Assembly (NCBI GenBank): GCA_020310875.1
Contig: CM035407.1
Location: 217,426,145 to 217,490,144, forward strand
From: Ceratopteris richardii
Taxonomy: Eukaryota; Streptophyta; Polypodiopsida; Polypodiales; Pteridaceae
Length of the DNA stretch: 64,000 nucleotides
Reading direction: 5' to 3'
Both the position numbers and the translations under genes were made by a program. Shown one piece after another: positions 30,755 to 42,020 of the stretch; position 1 is the stretch's first letter, and each line of letters starts with the position of its first letter. The notes beneath the pieces were generated by a model. That model was not told the origin of the DNA. It saw only the letters and a list, made by a program, of their open reading frames with translations, and ran no database searches.

Positions 30755-32350
30755 GAAGAAGAATGGGCATTTACTATTGTTTGTAGTTTTGACCCATCTT
30801 CTCATGAGCAGTGCATGTCTGCAGTAGACTTAGATGTTTGGTACTTTGACAGTGGGGTGACCAAACATATTACCTCGCAGCGCAGTTTCTTCTCTTCACT
30901 CGAGCTTGCCCCTATAGGGAATACTATTACATGTGCCAACAACTCCTCTTATCCTGATATGGGATTTGGTAAGATCATTTTGACTACTGTTGATGGTAGT
31001 TCTTTCACTTTGTCAGATGCTTTGTTTGTGCCAGGGATCAAGAAAAATGTGTTATTAGTTTCTGCATTAGCCAAGATTGGCTTGGTTGTGAAATTTGTTG
31101 ATGACAGATTATAATTCATGATCTGTCAAATGGCGACGTGATTATTGCTTCTGGCATTTTATGTCGTGGGTTGTATAAGCTCATAGACTATGAAAGATCT
31201 GTAAATGATTTGGCATGTGCAGTAAAGGTTCTCATGCTATGTCAGATGCAAAGCTTTGGCATGCATGCTTTGGTCATCTGAATTTTGCTAGTTTGCTACA
31301 CCTACAGAAATCTGAAATGGTGTCCTCTTTGCCCAAACTTGAGGCACCCAAAAAACATGTTTGTGAAGGGTGTATTTTGGGAAAAATGCAGTGTTCCTCC
31401 TTTCCAAAAGATGGTTTAATTTGGGCTACTCAGAAATTGCAGCTTGTACATAGTGATGTCTGTGGTCCTATGCAGACACCTTCTTTTGGAAACTATCTTT
31501 ACTTCGTGACTTTCATCGATGATTTTTCCAGGCATGCATGGGAAGGCAAAGTTTGAAGTGTTTATGTGCTTCAAACAGTTTTTGGTTTTGCTTGAAAATA
31601 TGTCAGCATGTAAAATGGGCACCCTCCACTCTGATAGAGGGGGGGAATATATGTCTTTTGATTTTAATGCATTTCTGGCTAAAGGTGGGATAAAGCACCA
31701 ATGTACAGTGTCGACACCTCAACAGAATGGAGTTGCTGAACGGAAGAACATGTCACTCATGGAGATGGCGAGGTGTATGGTCAAGAGTCAGGCTTTACCA
31801 CATAGTTTCTCGCTTGAGGTTGTCATGTGTGCAACATATGTACTTAACAGGTGTCCCACTAAAGCACTACAGTCTATCACTCCATATGAGGCTTGGCATG
31901 ATCGCAAGCCATCTGTTGCTCATCTATGTGTTTATGGTTGTCTGGCATATGCATTAGTGCATCAACAACATCGCAGAAAATTGGATGATAAAGCAGTAAA
32001 ACGTATTTTTGTTGGGTACAGCTCTGAAAGTAAAGGCTATCATCTATATCATCCACAGACTAAATGCAATCTGGTTAGGCATGATATTGTTTTTGTGGAA
32101 GATGCTATTCAGCCATTGCTTTCATGTACTAAGGAGACATTTGTTAGCTCCAAAGACATGTATGATACTTTGTTGCCTCTTTTTACAGGTGGACAGTCTA
32201 GTGCTAGTCCTAATGAGGCAACTTCTCAGCCTTTGCAGGTTTCATGTCATCCCATTTCTGATGCAGATTTACATGATGCACTTGTTGATGGGAGAACTGA
32301 TATTGAGGAGGCAAAAAGTATGCCAAAATGGCTGGTGCAGACTTTGCGTG
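30755..32350 (+). pseudogene. Element C protease and integrase, copy 0
   Basis: The protease keeps the catalytic triad (VWYFDSGVTKHITSQ at about 30836-30880) that B has lost. A one-base loss near 31108 ends the frame at DDRL. Integrase resumes with LWHACFGHLNF, CEGCILGKM, HSDVCGPM (catalytic Asp) and FIDDFSRHAW. A deletion at about 31540 shifts the frame. It continues with HSDRGGEYM (Asp), TPQQNGVAERKN (Glu) and PYEAWHDRKP. All three catalytic residues are present but in separate frames. Confidence 0.9.
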
Positions 32351-33973
32351 ATAGCAAATTAGATGTACTGCTGTCATATCGTACTCGTCCAGGCTCTCAT
32401 AGTGTGTCCTTTGCATCAGATTGCTATGCTATGGCTGCATCTAATCTCTGTGATGAGAATGAGCCTATTTCATTTGATGAAGCACAAAATTCAAAAAATT
32501 GGACGACTATGCAATCTGAATATGATGCTATAATGAAGAATGTTACTTGGTCCTTATGCCTCCTAGCAAGGAGGCCATTGGTACTAAGTGGGTATACAAG
32601 CTAAAGCGTAAGCCTGATGGTAGAGTTGACAGGTATAAGGCTAGGCTTGTTGCAAAGGGTTATGCACAAGAAAAAGGCATTGATTTTGATGAAACCTTTG
32701 CTCCTACTTGCTGTATGACTACTGTTCATAGCATCTGTGCACTTGCAGCTCATCATGGTTGGAATGTACATCAGTTGGACATTAAAACTGCATTTTTGAA
32801 TAGTGACTTGCATAAAGAAGTGTATGTTTTTCAACCTCATGGCTTTGTGCAAAAAGGGCATGAAAACCAGGTGTGCAGGTTAAAGAAGGCATTATATGGT
32901 TTAAAGCAAGCACCAGGTGCTTCGTATGAAAAGATACATGCCTATCTGATTGCACATGGTTTTGAGAATAGTGCAATTGAAAGCACCTTATATGTTAAGC
33001 ATGCTAATGATGTACGTCTGATCATTGTGGTTTATGTTGATGACATGCTGCTCACTGGTCCTCATGAGAGGCATATTGTTGATTTTAAGGCTGATTTACA
33101 TGTCTGATTTGGGGCATTTGCATCACTATTTGGGCATTCAATTTATGCACGTTGATGGTGGAATGGCTTTGTGTCAAATGAAATATATTGACACATTATT
33201 GCAGTGTTTTGGCCTTGAAGACTGTAAACCTATTGCCACTCCTATGGAAACAGGTTTACGACTGAGTCCTCATGATGCTAGAGATGCATTTGATGTTGTT
33301 CTCTATCAGCAGGCTGTTGGATGCTTGATTTACTTATGCATTACTCGGCCATATATTTAGTTTGTTGTCTCACAGATGAGCAGGTTTATGCATTGCCCAA
33401 GAGTCAAGCATTGGCAGGCGGTTAGGTGCATCTTTTGCTACTTGAGTGGTGCCCAAGTACTTGGTTTGTTTTATCCCAAGGGGATCACTAACACCAGATT
33501 TGCATACTTTTTTTTACTCTGATTGGGTTGGTTGCTATGACACTCGTGTGTCCGCTAATGGTTTTTCCTTCATGCTTGGTAGCTCATGCATATCTTGGTT
33601 GAGCAAGAAGCAGCCTATTGTGGCCACTTCCAGTTGTGAGGCTGAGTATAGGGCAGCTTTCACAATGATTGTTGAGTGTGTGTGGCTCAGATGCCTTATG
33701 GCTGATTTGGGTGTTGGTCAGTCTTCTACCACCACCATCTTCAGTGATAGTCAGAGCGCATTGGCAGTTGCGAGGAACCTTGTGTTCCATGCTCGCACTA
33801 AGCACATTGAGGTGCATTATCATTATGTCAGGGAGAGGTTCTCTCTTGGGGAGATCAGCTTGGCATATGTGCCCATGTAGGAGAACATTGCAGACCTTTT
33901 CATGAAGGCTCTGCCTAGGGAGAAGTTTGAAGCTTTTCGCAAAGCTTTGGGCTTACTTCCTTTTGTGGAGTGA
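32351..33973 (+). pseudogene. Element C RT and RNase H, copy 0
   Basis: RT: WVYKLKRKPDG, RLVAKGYAQ, QLDIKTAFLNSD, KALYGLKQAPGAS and YVDDMLLTG. The frame is lost at ADLHV (33107) by a small deletion, and continues DLGHLHHYLGIQF to RPYI followed by TAG. RNase H: the Asp region reads FYSDWVGC (DSDWVGC in the other copies), SSCEAEYRA and SDSQSALAV. It ends FVE at 33973. A frame break near 33488 is specific to this copy. Confidence 0.9.
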
Positions 33974-34047
33974 TTTCCACATAGCTTGGCACTTCCTTAT
34001 GCATGAGTGCCAGCTACTTGTTCACCACATCACTCCAAGCGGGGATT

Positions 34048-34277
34048 CATTGATATATTTAGGTAGTGATGTGTGTGAACACTCTAGGACTGCCCGGACA
34101 CTTTTTTCCCTCTTTAGGAGGCTTTTTCCCCCGGCTTGTATATATGTCTATTGCCCTAATGGGCTACTTATCTTTGTACATTCTAGTGGTAATACATTCA
34201 GTATTGTGTGTTGTGCTCGAAGCTTCTTCTTCTTCCTTGTGTTGTTCGCGTGCTTCTGTAGTCATCTAACTCCAACA
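34048..34277 (+). repeat. Element C 3' LTR, copy 0
   Basis: 230 bp from CATTGATA to TCCAACA, directly after a decayed polypurine tract (CAAGCGGGGATT; other copies read CCCAGGGGGGATT). It is followed by the CACAC TSD. Confidence 0.9.
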
Positions 34278-34282
34278 CACAC
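34278..34282. repeat. Right target-site duplication of element C (CACAC)
   Basis: Same five bases as 13958-13962. They recur behind the LTR in copy 1 (40141-40145), copy 2 (49864-49868) and copy 3 (59567-59571). Confidence 0.75.
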
Positions 34283-34303
34283 CATTTTGATGCACACCAT
34301 TTT
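34283..34303. other. Deletion scar between copies 0 and 1
   Basis: The flank begins normally with CACACCATTTTGATG, then repeats CACACCATTTT and jumps to GTCGTACTTAGCC. An intact junction would have about 3.9 kb here (flank plus G gag). The repeated 11-mer looks like filler made during end joining or template switching. Confidence 0.75.
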
Positions 34304-35814
34304 GTCGTACTTAGCCTAGGCTAGGAATTGACAAAGGAGGGTTGAGAGAACTCCCAACCTCAATACTCTGGTTGCTCAGACTGCTACACCAGGCCAGGAA
34401 GCCTTCTCCCAAGCTTGGTACTCACCCTTGCTAGCTTGCCTTGGAATACCTTGAGTGCACGCAATGTTCTTGCAAAATTTCACAAGTTAAGATAGCTCAT
34501 TTACCACAATGAATTGAAAGACACACATCAACAATTATGGGCCCCCCTTGGAGTAACTCATTGTACCCCCAAAATCTTATAACCACCTAGTTCCACCTAA
34601 TGGTCAACTTAAAAATACATGTTCTAAAACTCCGCATATGATTCTTACAAAAACCAGTCAAGGTCCACATAGGATTCTCAACAAGCTTTCCAACGAGAAA
34701 AAAATCTCATCAATCGAAGTTCGTATGGTGAAGTTACGACCAATCAGGCACTTAGGGGTCAAAACAGACTCTCTGGGTTCAGGAGATTTCTCCCTGGTTT
34801 CTAGGTCTTTTGCCCACTCCTAAGGCTCTAATGTTATCCTAATGTGTCCAAAATTAAGCCCAAATATGCCTCAATTCACTCAACTAATTCACTCTAAAAT
34901 TTCATGCGTTAAGCCTATGTATCACGATAGGTCGGGTCGAAGTGTCGCGATAGGTGGAGGTGTCGCGATAAGTCGGGGTGTCGCGATAGGTCGGGGTGTC
35001 GCGATAGGTGGAGGTGTTGCGATAAGTCGGGGTGTCGCGATAGGTCGGGGTGTCGCGATAGGTGGGGGTGTCGCGATAGGTGGGGGTGTCGCGATACTTG
35101 GGAGTGTCACGATAGGTCGGGGTGTCGCGATACTTGGGAGTGTCGCGATACCTGAGGGTGTCGCGATAGGTGGGGTCGGTGTGTCGCGATAGGTGGGGGT
35201 GTCGCGATAGGTGGGGGTGTCGCGATACTTGGGAGTGTCGCAATAGGTCAGGGTGTCGCGATACTTGGGAGTGTCGCGATACCTGAGGGTGTCGCGATAG
35301 GTGGGGTCAGTGTGTCGCGATAGGTGGGGTCGGTGTGTCGCGATACTTCGGTGTGTCGCGATAAGTCGAAAGGCACAAATATGTGAGTGAGAAGCACACA
35401 AACATGCACACACATACACACACACGCACACACACGGCAAGAACAAAGAGAGTAAGACAATGGAATCACTTCTATTATAACCAAGTTCTCATACAAGCTC
35501 AAAACTACAAGAAGCTACCCCAAAAATGAGCTCTCTAGCTCTATTTATAGTTTTTGACTAGCTTTGGCCCTGTCCAGACCTAGTGTCCGGCCTAGTTAAA
35601 AATTAGGTTCCAGGGCTTATTTGAGGACTCAAACGAGATTTAAAAAATATGAAAATTGGCAGGCAACTACTTCTAAGGCTCCCCAAGCTCGAGGACTCCT
35701 CGGCTTGCACAAAATGGAGCTACAAAAAGATGAAACGGTATTTACAATGGTTGTTAGTGATGAGAATCACTTTTAAAATGATGTAATGATTGGAAAAAAT
35801 GATGGGTTGCCTCA
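34304..35814 (-). repeat. Element G LTR/leader, copy 1 (truncated at its gag side)
   Basis: Matches 28453-29950. It contains the minisatellite at 34923-35368 with slightly more regular units than copy 0 (the interrupted unit at about 29090 is complete here) and the TATA box near 35545. No coding sequence. Confidence 0.85.
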
Positions 35815-35892
35815 GTGCTAGATCTGCATGTATGCTCGTACTTGCTTCATCTGCCAACACTCTCCATATGATGCCAACAACCTACTATAGAG

Positions 35893-38800
35893 CAAATTTG
35901 TTGGGATGGTAGAGATGCCCATGCACATGCATTGATAGCTTTGTCTATCAAACATGCCATTATTCCTCACATTCATTTTTGTAGAATAGCTAAGGATGAT
36001 TGGGATACACTTACCACATTGTACCAAGCTAGGAATGAGGCTCGTGTTGCTTACCTCCGAAAACAGTTCGAGAGTGAGCACATGAATGAAGGTGATTCTA
36101 TGGATAGTTTTCTAACGAAGATCAAAGACTTGAAGGAACAATTGATTTCTGTTGATGAGGTTATAACAGATAGCTCACTTGTGCAGACTGTTCTAAAGGG
36201 TCTTCCTGATTCATATCAAAGTTTTGCGTCTACTCTTCGGTTGATGATGAAAGGCAATCCAAATGCCTTATCATTTGAGGAGTTAGTCTATGTTCTGTTG
36301 CAAGAAGATCAGTCTAGGCAGAACAGGTCCATTATGCGTGTTGTAGATCAAGCTTTCTTGGCTAGTCAGAAGGGCAAAGGAAAATGGAGCTGTTCAACTC
36401 GTAAGCAGAAATCTGCTAATTCTACACAATCGAAGAGGGAAGAAAAAGATGAAAAGAAATCAGAAAAGCAGAAATTGTTTTGCGAGTACTATAAAGGAAA
36501 TGATCATATCATAAAGAACTGTCCAAAACTGGATGCTAAAGAGGCAAAGAAGAAAGAGGCTGGAATGGTTGTTGCAGAAGCCTATACACAAAAAACAGAG
36601 TCTCCTAATCTTGTGTAGGAAGAAGAATGGGCATTTACTATTGTTTGTAGTTTTGACCCATCTTCTCATGAGCAGTGCATGTCTGCAGTAGACTTAGATG
36701 TTTGGTACTTTGACAGTGGGGTGACCAAACATATTACCTCGCAGCGCAGTTTCTTCTCTTCACTCGAGCTTGCCCCTATAGGGAATACTATTACATGTGC
36801 CAACAACTCCTCTTATCCTGATATGGGATTTGGTAAGATCATTTTGACTACTGTTGATGGTAGTTCTTTCACTTTGTCAGATGCTTTGTTTGTGCCAGGG
36901 ATCAAGAAAAATGTGTTATTAGTTTCTGCATTAGCCAAGATTGGCTTGGTTGTGAAATTTGTTGATGACAGATTATAATTCATGATCTGTCAAATGGCGA
37001 CGTGATTATTGCTTCTGGCATTTTATGTCGTGGGTTGTATAAGCTCATAGACTATGAAAGATCTGTAAATGATTTGGCATGTGCAGTAAAGGTTCTCATG
37101 CTATGTCAGATGCAAAGCTTTGGCATGCATGCTTTGGTCATCTGAATTTTGCTAGTTTGCTACACCTACAGAAATCTGAAATGGTGTCCTCTTTGCCCAA
37201 ACTTGAGGCACCCAAAAAACATGTTTGTGAAGGGTGTATTTTGGGAAAAATGCAGTGTTCCTCCTTTCCAAAAGATGGTTTAATTTGGGCTACTCAGAAA
37301 TTGCAGCTTGTACATAGTGATGTCTGTGGTCCTATGCAGACACCTTCTTTTGGAAACTATCTTTACTTCGTGACTTTCATCGATGATTTTTCCAGGCATG
37401 CATGGGAAGGCAAAGTTTGAAGTGTTTATGTGCTTCAAACAGTTTTTGGTTTTGCTTGAAAATATGTCAGCATGTAAAATGGGCACCCTCCACTCTGATC
37501 GAGGGGGGGAATATATGTCTTTTGATTTTAATGCATTTCTGGCTAAAGGTGGGATAAAGCACCAATGTACAGTGTCGACACCTCAACAGAATGGAGTTGC
37601 TGAACGGAAGAACATGTCACTCATGGAGATGGCGAGGTGTATTGTCAAGAGTCAGGCTTTACCACATAGTTTCTCGCTTGAGGTTGTCATGTGTGCAACA
37701 TATGTACTTAACAGGTGTCCCACTAAAGCACTACAGTCTATCACTCCATATGAGGCTTGGCATGATCGCAAGCCATCTGTTGCTCATCTATGTGTTTTTG
37801 GTTGTCTGGCATATGCATTAGTGCATCAACAACATCGCAGAAAAATGGATGATAAAGCAGTAAAACGTATTTTTGTTGGGTACAGCTCTGAAAGTAAAGG
37901 CTATCATCTATATCATCCACAGACTAAATGCAATCTGGTTAGCCATGATATTGTTTTTGTGGAAGATGCTATTCAGCCATTGCTTTCATGTACTAAGGAG
38001 ACATTTGTTAGCTCCAAAGACATGTATGATACTTTGTTGCCTCTTTTTACAGGTGGACAGTCTAGTGCTAGTCCTAATGAGGCAACTTCTCAGCCTTTGC
38101 AGGTTTCATGTCATCCCATTTCTGATGCAGATTTACATGATGCACTTGTTGATGGGAGAACTGATATTGAGGAGGCAAAAAGTATGCCAAAATGGCTGGT
38201 GTAGACTTTGCGTGATAGCAAATTAGATGTACTGCTGTCATATCGTACTCGTCCAGGCTCTCATAGTGTGTCCTTTGCATCAGATTGCTATGCTATGGCT
38301 GCATCTAATCTCTGTGATGAGAATGAGCCTATTTCATTTGATGAAGCACAAAATTCAAAAAATTGGACGACTATGCAATCTGAATATGATGCTATAATGA
38401 AGAATGTTACTTGGTCCTTATGCCTCCTAGCAAGGAGGCCATTGGTACTAAGTGGGTATACAAGCTAAAGCGTAAGCCTGATGGTAGAGTTGACAGGTAT
38501 AAGGCTAGGCTTGTTGCAAAGGGTTATGCACAAGAAAAAGGCATTGATTTTGATGAAACCTTTGCTCCTACTTGCTGTATGACTACTGTTCATAGCATCT
38601 GTGCACTTGCAGCTCATCATGGTTGGAATGTACATCAGTTGGACATTAAAACTGCATTTTTGAATAGTGACTTGCATAAAGAAGTGTATGTTTTTCAGCC
38701 TCATGGCTTTGTGCAAAAAGGGCATGAAAACCAGGTGTGCAGGTTAAAGAAGGCATTATATGGTTTAAAGCAAGCACCACGTGCTTCGTATGAAAAGATA

Positions 38801-39836
38801 CATGCCTATCTGATTGCACATGGTTTTGAGAATAGTGCAATTGAAAGCACCTTATATGTTAAGCATGCTAATGATGTACGTCTGATCATTGTGGTTTATG
38901 TTGATGACATGCTGCTCACTGGTCCTCATGAGAGGCATATTGTTGATTTTAAGGCTGATTTACATGTCTGATTTGGGGCATTTGCATCACTATTTGGGCA
39001 TTCAATTTATGCACGTTGATGGTGGAATGGCTTTGTGTCAAATGAAATATATTGACACATTATTGCAGTGTTTTGGCCTTGAAGACTGTAAACCTATTGC
39101 CACTCCTATGGAAACAGGTTTACGACTGAGTCCTCATGATGCTAGAGATGCATTTGATGTTGTTCTCTATCAGCAGGCTGTTGGATGCTTGATTTACTTA
39201 TGCATTACTCGGCCAGATATTTAGTTTGTTGTCTCACAGATGAGCAGGTTTATGCATTGCCCAAGAGTCAAGCATTGGCAGGCAGTTAGGTGCATCTTTT
39301 GCTACTTGAGTGGTGCCCAGGTACTTGGTTTGTTTTATCCCAAGGGGATCCTACCACCAGATTTGCATACTTTTTTTGACTCTGATTGGGTTGGTTGCTA
39401 TGACACTCGTGTGTCCGCTAATGGTTTTTCCTTCATGCTTGGTAGCTCATGCATATCTTGGTTGAGCAAGAAGCAGCCTATTGTGGCCACTTCCAGTTGT
39501 GAGGCTGAGTATAGGGCAGCTTTCACAACGATTGTTGAGTGTGTGTGGCTCAGATGCCTTATGGCTGATTTGGGTGTTGGTCAGTCTTCTACCACCACCA
39601 TCTTCAGTGATAGTCAGAGCGCATTGGCAGTTGCGAGGAACCTTGTGTTCCATGCTCGCACTAAGCACATTGAGGTGCATTATCATTATGTCAGGGAGAG
39701 GTTCTCTCCTGGGGAGATCAGCTTGGCATATGTGCCCACGTAGGAGAACATTGCAGACCTTTTCATGAAGGCTCCGCCTAGGGAGAAGTTTGAAGCTTTT
39801 CGCAAAGCTTTGGGCTTACTTCCTTTTGTGGAGTGA
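35893..39836 (+). pseudogene. Element C gag-pol, copy 1
   Basis: Same domain order and same lesions as copy 0: the CKYY knuckle change (here CEYY), TAG after gag, frame breaks after DDRL, at HAWEGK and at ADLHV, and TAG after RPDI. It adds a TAG at 38202-38204 where copy 0 has CAG, splitting the integrase-RT linker. It keeps DSG, YVDDM and DSDWVGC. The RT motif reads KQAPRAS as in B (KQAPRAW), not KQAPGAS as in copy 0. Confidence 0.9.
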
Positions 39837-39910
39837 TTTCCACATAGCTTGGCACTTCCTTATGCATGAGTGCCAGCTACTTGTTCACCACATCACTCCC
39901 AGGGGGGATT

Positions 39911-40140
39911 CGTTGATATATTTAGGTAGTGATGTGTGTGAACACTCTAGGACTGCCCGGACACTTTTTTCCCTCTTTAGGAGGTTTTTTCCCCCGGCTT
40001 GTATATATGTCTATTGCCCTAATGGGCTACTTATCTTTGTACATTCTAGTGGTAATACATTCAGTATTGTGTGTTGTGCTCGAAGCTTCTTCTTCTTCCT
40101 TGTGTTGTTCGCGTGCTTCTGTAGTCATCTAACTCCAACA
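39911..40140 (+). repeat. Element C 3' LTR, copy 1
   Basis: 230 bp behind an intact polypurine tract (CCCAGGGGGGATT). It starts CGTTGATA and ends TCCAACA. The CACAC TSD follows at 40141. Confidence 0.9.
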
Positions 40141-42019
40141 CACACCATTTTGATGCACAAAAACGCAAATACATCATGTAATAGGTACACCCTCAAACAT
40201 GCACTCTTTCATCCCGCAATGTACTGTATCATAATTGTTTCCACCCATTGTAATTTCCATGCATCTTATCAATACCTCATCATCTCTTCATTTTCTATCA
40301 ATTCTTCAATAGAATTTTCCATTTTTATCATCATTTGCATCCCATCTAGCACTTGGATAGGTACCTTGCTCATTTTTTCATGATTTGATTCAAGTTCCTT
40401 TAGAAGGACATGCACAAACAACTATAATTACTCGCACCATAGAAGTTGGAACATCCTTTCAAGAAGGCCTTCCATCTTCACAATTTGATTTGGAACTTGA
40501 GCTACATAATGTATTTGCGCGTCATTCTTGACAAATGAAAGACGCCCAATGAGGTAGAGAATCATGCATTATGGCACCAGAAGCACAATTTGACTTTATC
40601 ACATCAACTAAGAAGGCAGCTTCTAATAGAAATTTGAATGACAACAATCATTATATTTTGGGTGTAGCATCGAGTTGGAGTGTCGAGTGATTATGACATC
40701 AGTCATCAGTCATTAGTAGGCGTTGCTTCATAAATTTGATTGTTGTCACACTCATTTCATTCGGAGAAACTGATACAAAAAGGTCTCTTTTTATTTTGTA
40801 TTGAGAAAACACTTGTACACCTTGTCGTGCCTTGACCCATCCTTTTCCATTCATTGCTCTAAGTCTGTTTGAACTTATTTCCTTTAAGGAATGAACTCAA
40901 ACCAATATACTAATTCATAAAGTGGATTTGTGGAATATATAACCTTTAAATGATTTAACTAAGGACCATTTTTGTTTTGAAAAATCTTGGAGCTTGAGGA
41001 AACCAATTAAGCGTACACTACACCTTGGTGGTGAGTACAAGAGGCCTCATAATACACTTTTCAAGGACCTTAACAAATTTTCGGACCACTCATCTTGAGC
41101 AAGGTCAAGAATACCTAGTGTAATTGAAAATAGCATCAAGACTAATAGACATACTCTCTAGTTGTGACTACAACTGACCATGTGTTAGGACTAGAGATGT
41201 TATTTGGTTGGATTCATCTTTAATGCCCAAAGCTTCTTTCACCACTTAGAATTGTCTCTCCATTCTAGTAATCCATTCTTTTTCATGAGACCCTGAAATT
41301 GAGGACTTTGCACACGCACCAAACAAAAGAACAATCATAATAAGAACATAACCATCAAACATTAAAGTTTGCATATGAGAGATCTTTGAAAGGGGAAGAA
41401 CAATCTCTTTGAGTGATTGTTGTTGAATGCTTGCTAATTGTTTTTATTGAGGAAACTTTGTGAGCACCAAAAGAGAACATCTCAAATTGTGGCATCACTT
41501 AAAATATTGAGCTGTTTCTGTGTGATTATTATTTTTTGACTGGAAAGCATTGTGTGCATATGCACTTTCACCTGCCAAATTATTGAAAATCTTATGATTT
41601 TTGTCCTTTGCACATAAACTTGGAATAGGGTGAAATTATTTGTTCAACCAAAAATTTGAAGTAGCTACCAATAAAAAATAGTCACTTTTGCTTACACACA
41701 AATGCTTGTTGAACTATGAGCCGAAACTTTGCTAGGATCACATCGTTGCTATTCGTAGTATGTTTGAACCAAATTATGCCTTCAACCATTCAAACTGGAA
41801 AAGTTCCTAAAAAACTATTATAAAGATCCTTACAATCATGTTGGCTTGTTTCAAAAAGTCCTAAGGTAGTTGGATTGATAGTCAAGTACCTCAAAATCAA
41901 TAGTCCACTTTTCCCTACAATAGTGTTCCAATCATTATATGGATGAAACTAGTGAATGGGATGTTATCCTAATGAAACTAGTGAATGGGATCTATCTATC
42001 TATCTATCAATCTATCTAT
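40141..42019. other. Right flank of element C, copy 1
   Basis: 1.88 kb of AT-rich DNA with stops in all frames and no retrotransposon motif. It is the natural downstream flank of C, carried along in the array. Small features are a CATCAGTCATCAGTCATTAG run near 40705, a 20-bp direct repeat (GAAACTAGTGAATGGGAT) at about 41945-41990, and the terminal TCTA microsatellite at 41990-42019. No gene is supported. Confidence 0.7.
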
Positions 42020-42020
42020 C
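41990..42020. repeat. TCTA microsatellite at the unit junction
   Basis: ATCTATCTATCTATC, then CAATCTATCTATC, fused directly to CCATAATGGG of G gag. The same junction stands at 51713-51743 and 61413-61443. It is the breakpoint that created the tandem array. Confidence 0.85.

Larger units (their letters stand above)
13963..34277 (+). mobile_element. Copia element C, split by gypsy G
   Basis: A plus-strand copia of the same family as B: 5' LTR, leader and first part of gag at 13963-14746, the rest of gag to RNase H at about 30029-33973, and 3' LTR at 34048-34277. The interruption is element G on the opposite strand. The shared CACAC TSD and the way gag stops and resumes at nearly the same residue support one original element. 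The two LTRs differ more than those of B (roughly 10% by eye). All reading frames are broken. Confidence 0.8.
26443..34282. repeat. Array copy 0 of the 9.72-kb unit
   Basis: The left limit is where array copies begin inside G gag (CCATAATGGG). The copy runs through G's LTR/leader and the 3' part of C to the CACAC TSD. The following 1.88-kb flank is deleted here. It is the most divergent copy: it lacks the derived TAG shared by copies 1-3 and has its own changes. It is continuous with the unique part of G, so it marks the original locus. Confidence 0.9.
34283..42019. repeat. Array copy 1, 5'-deleted
   Basis: Begins at the deletion scar (34283-34303), resumes in G's leader at GTCGTACTTAGCC (equivalent to 28453), and runs through C's 3' part and the flank to the TCTA microsatellite. 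Compared with copy 2 it lacks the G gag part. From here on the copies are almost identical. Confidence 0.9.

Noticed and set aside
34923-35368. CRISPR-like array
   Set aside because: Units are contiguous with no unique spacers, and the DNA is a plant retrotransposon leader.
39790-40383. 197-codon ORF across the copia 3' LTR and flank (repeated in copies 2 and 3)
   Set aside because: It runs through the RNase H stop region, the LTR and the flank in a frame unrelated to pol; repetition comes only from the tandem array.
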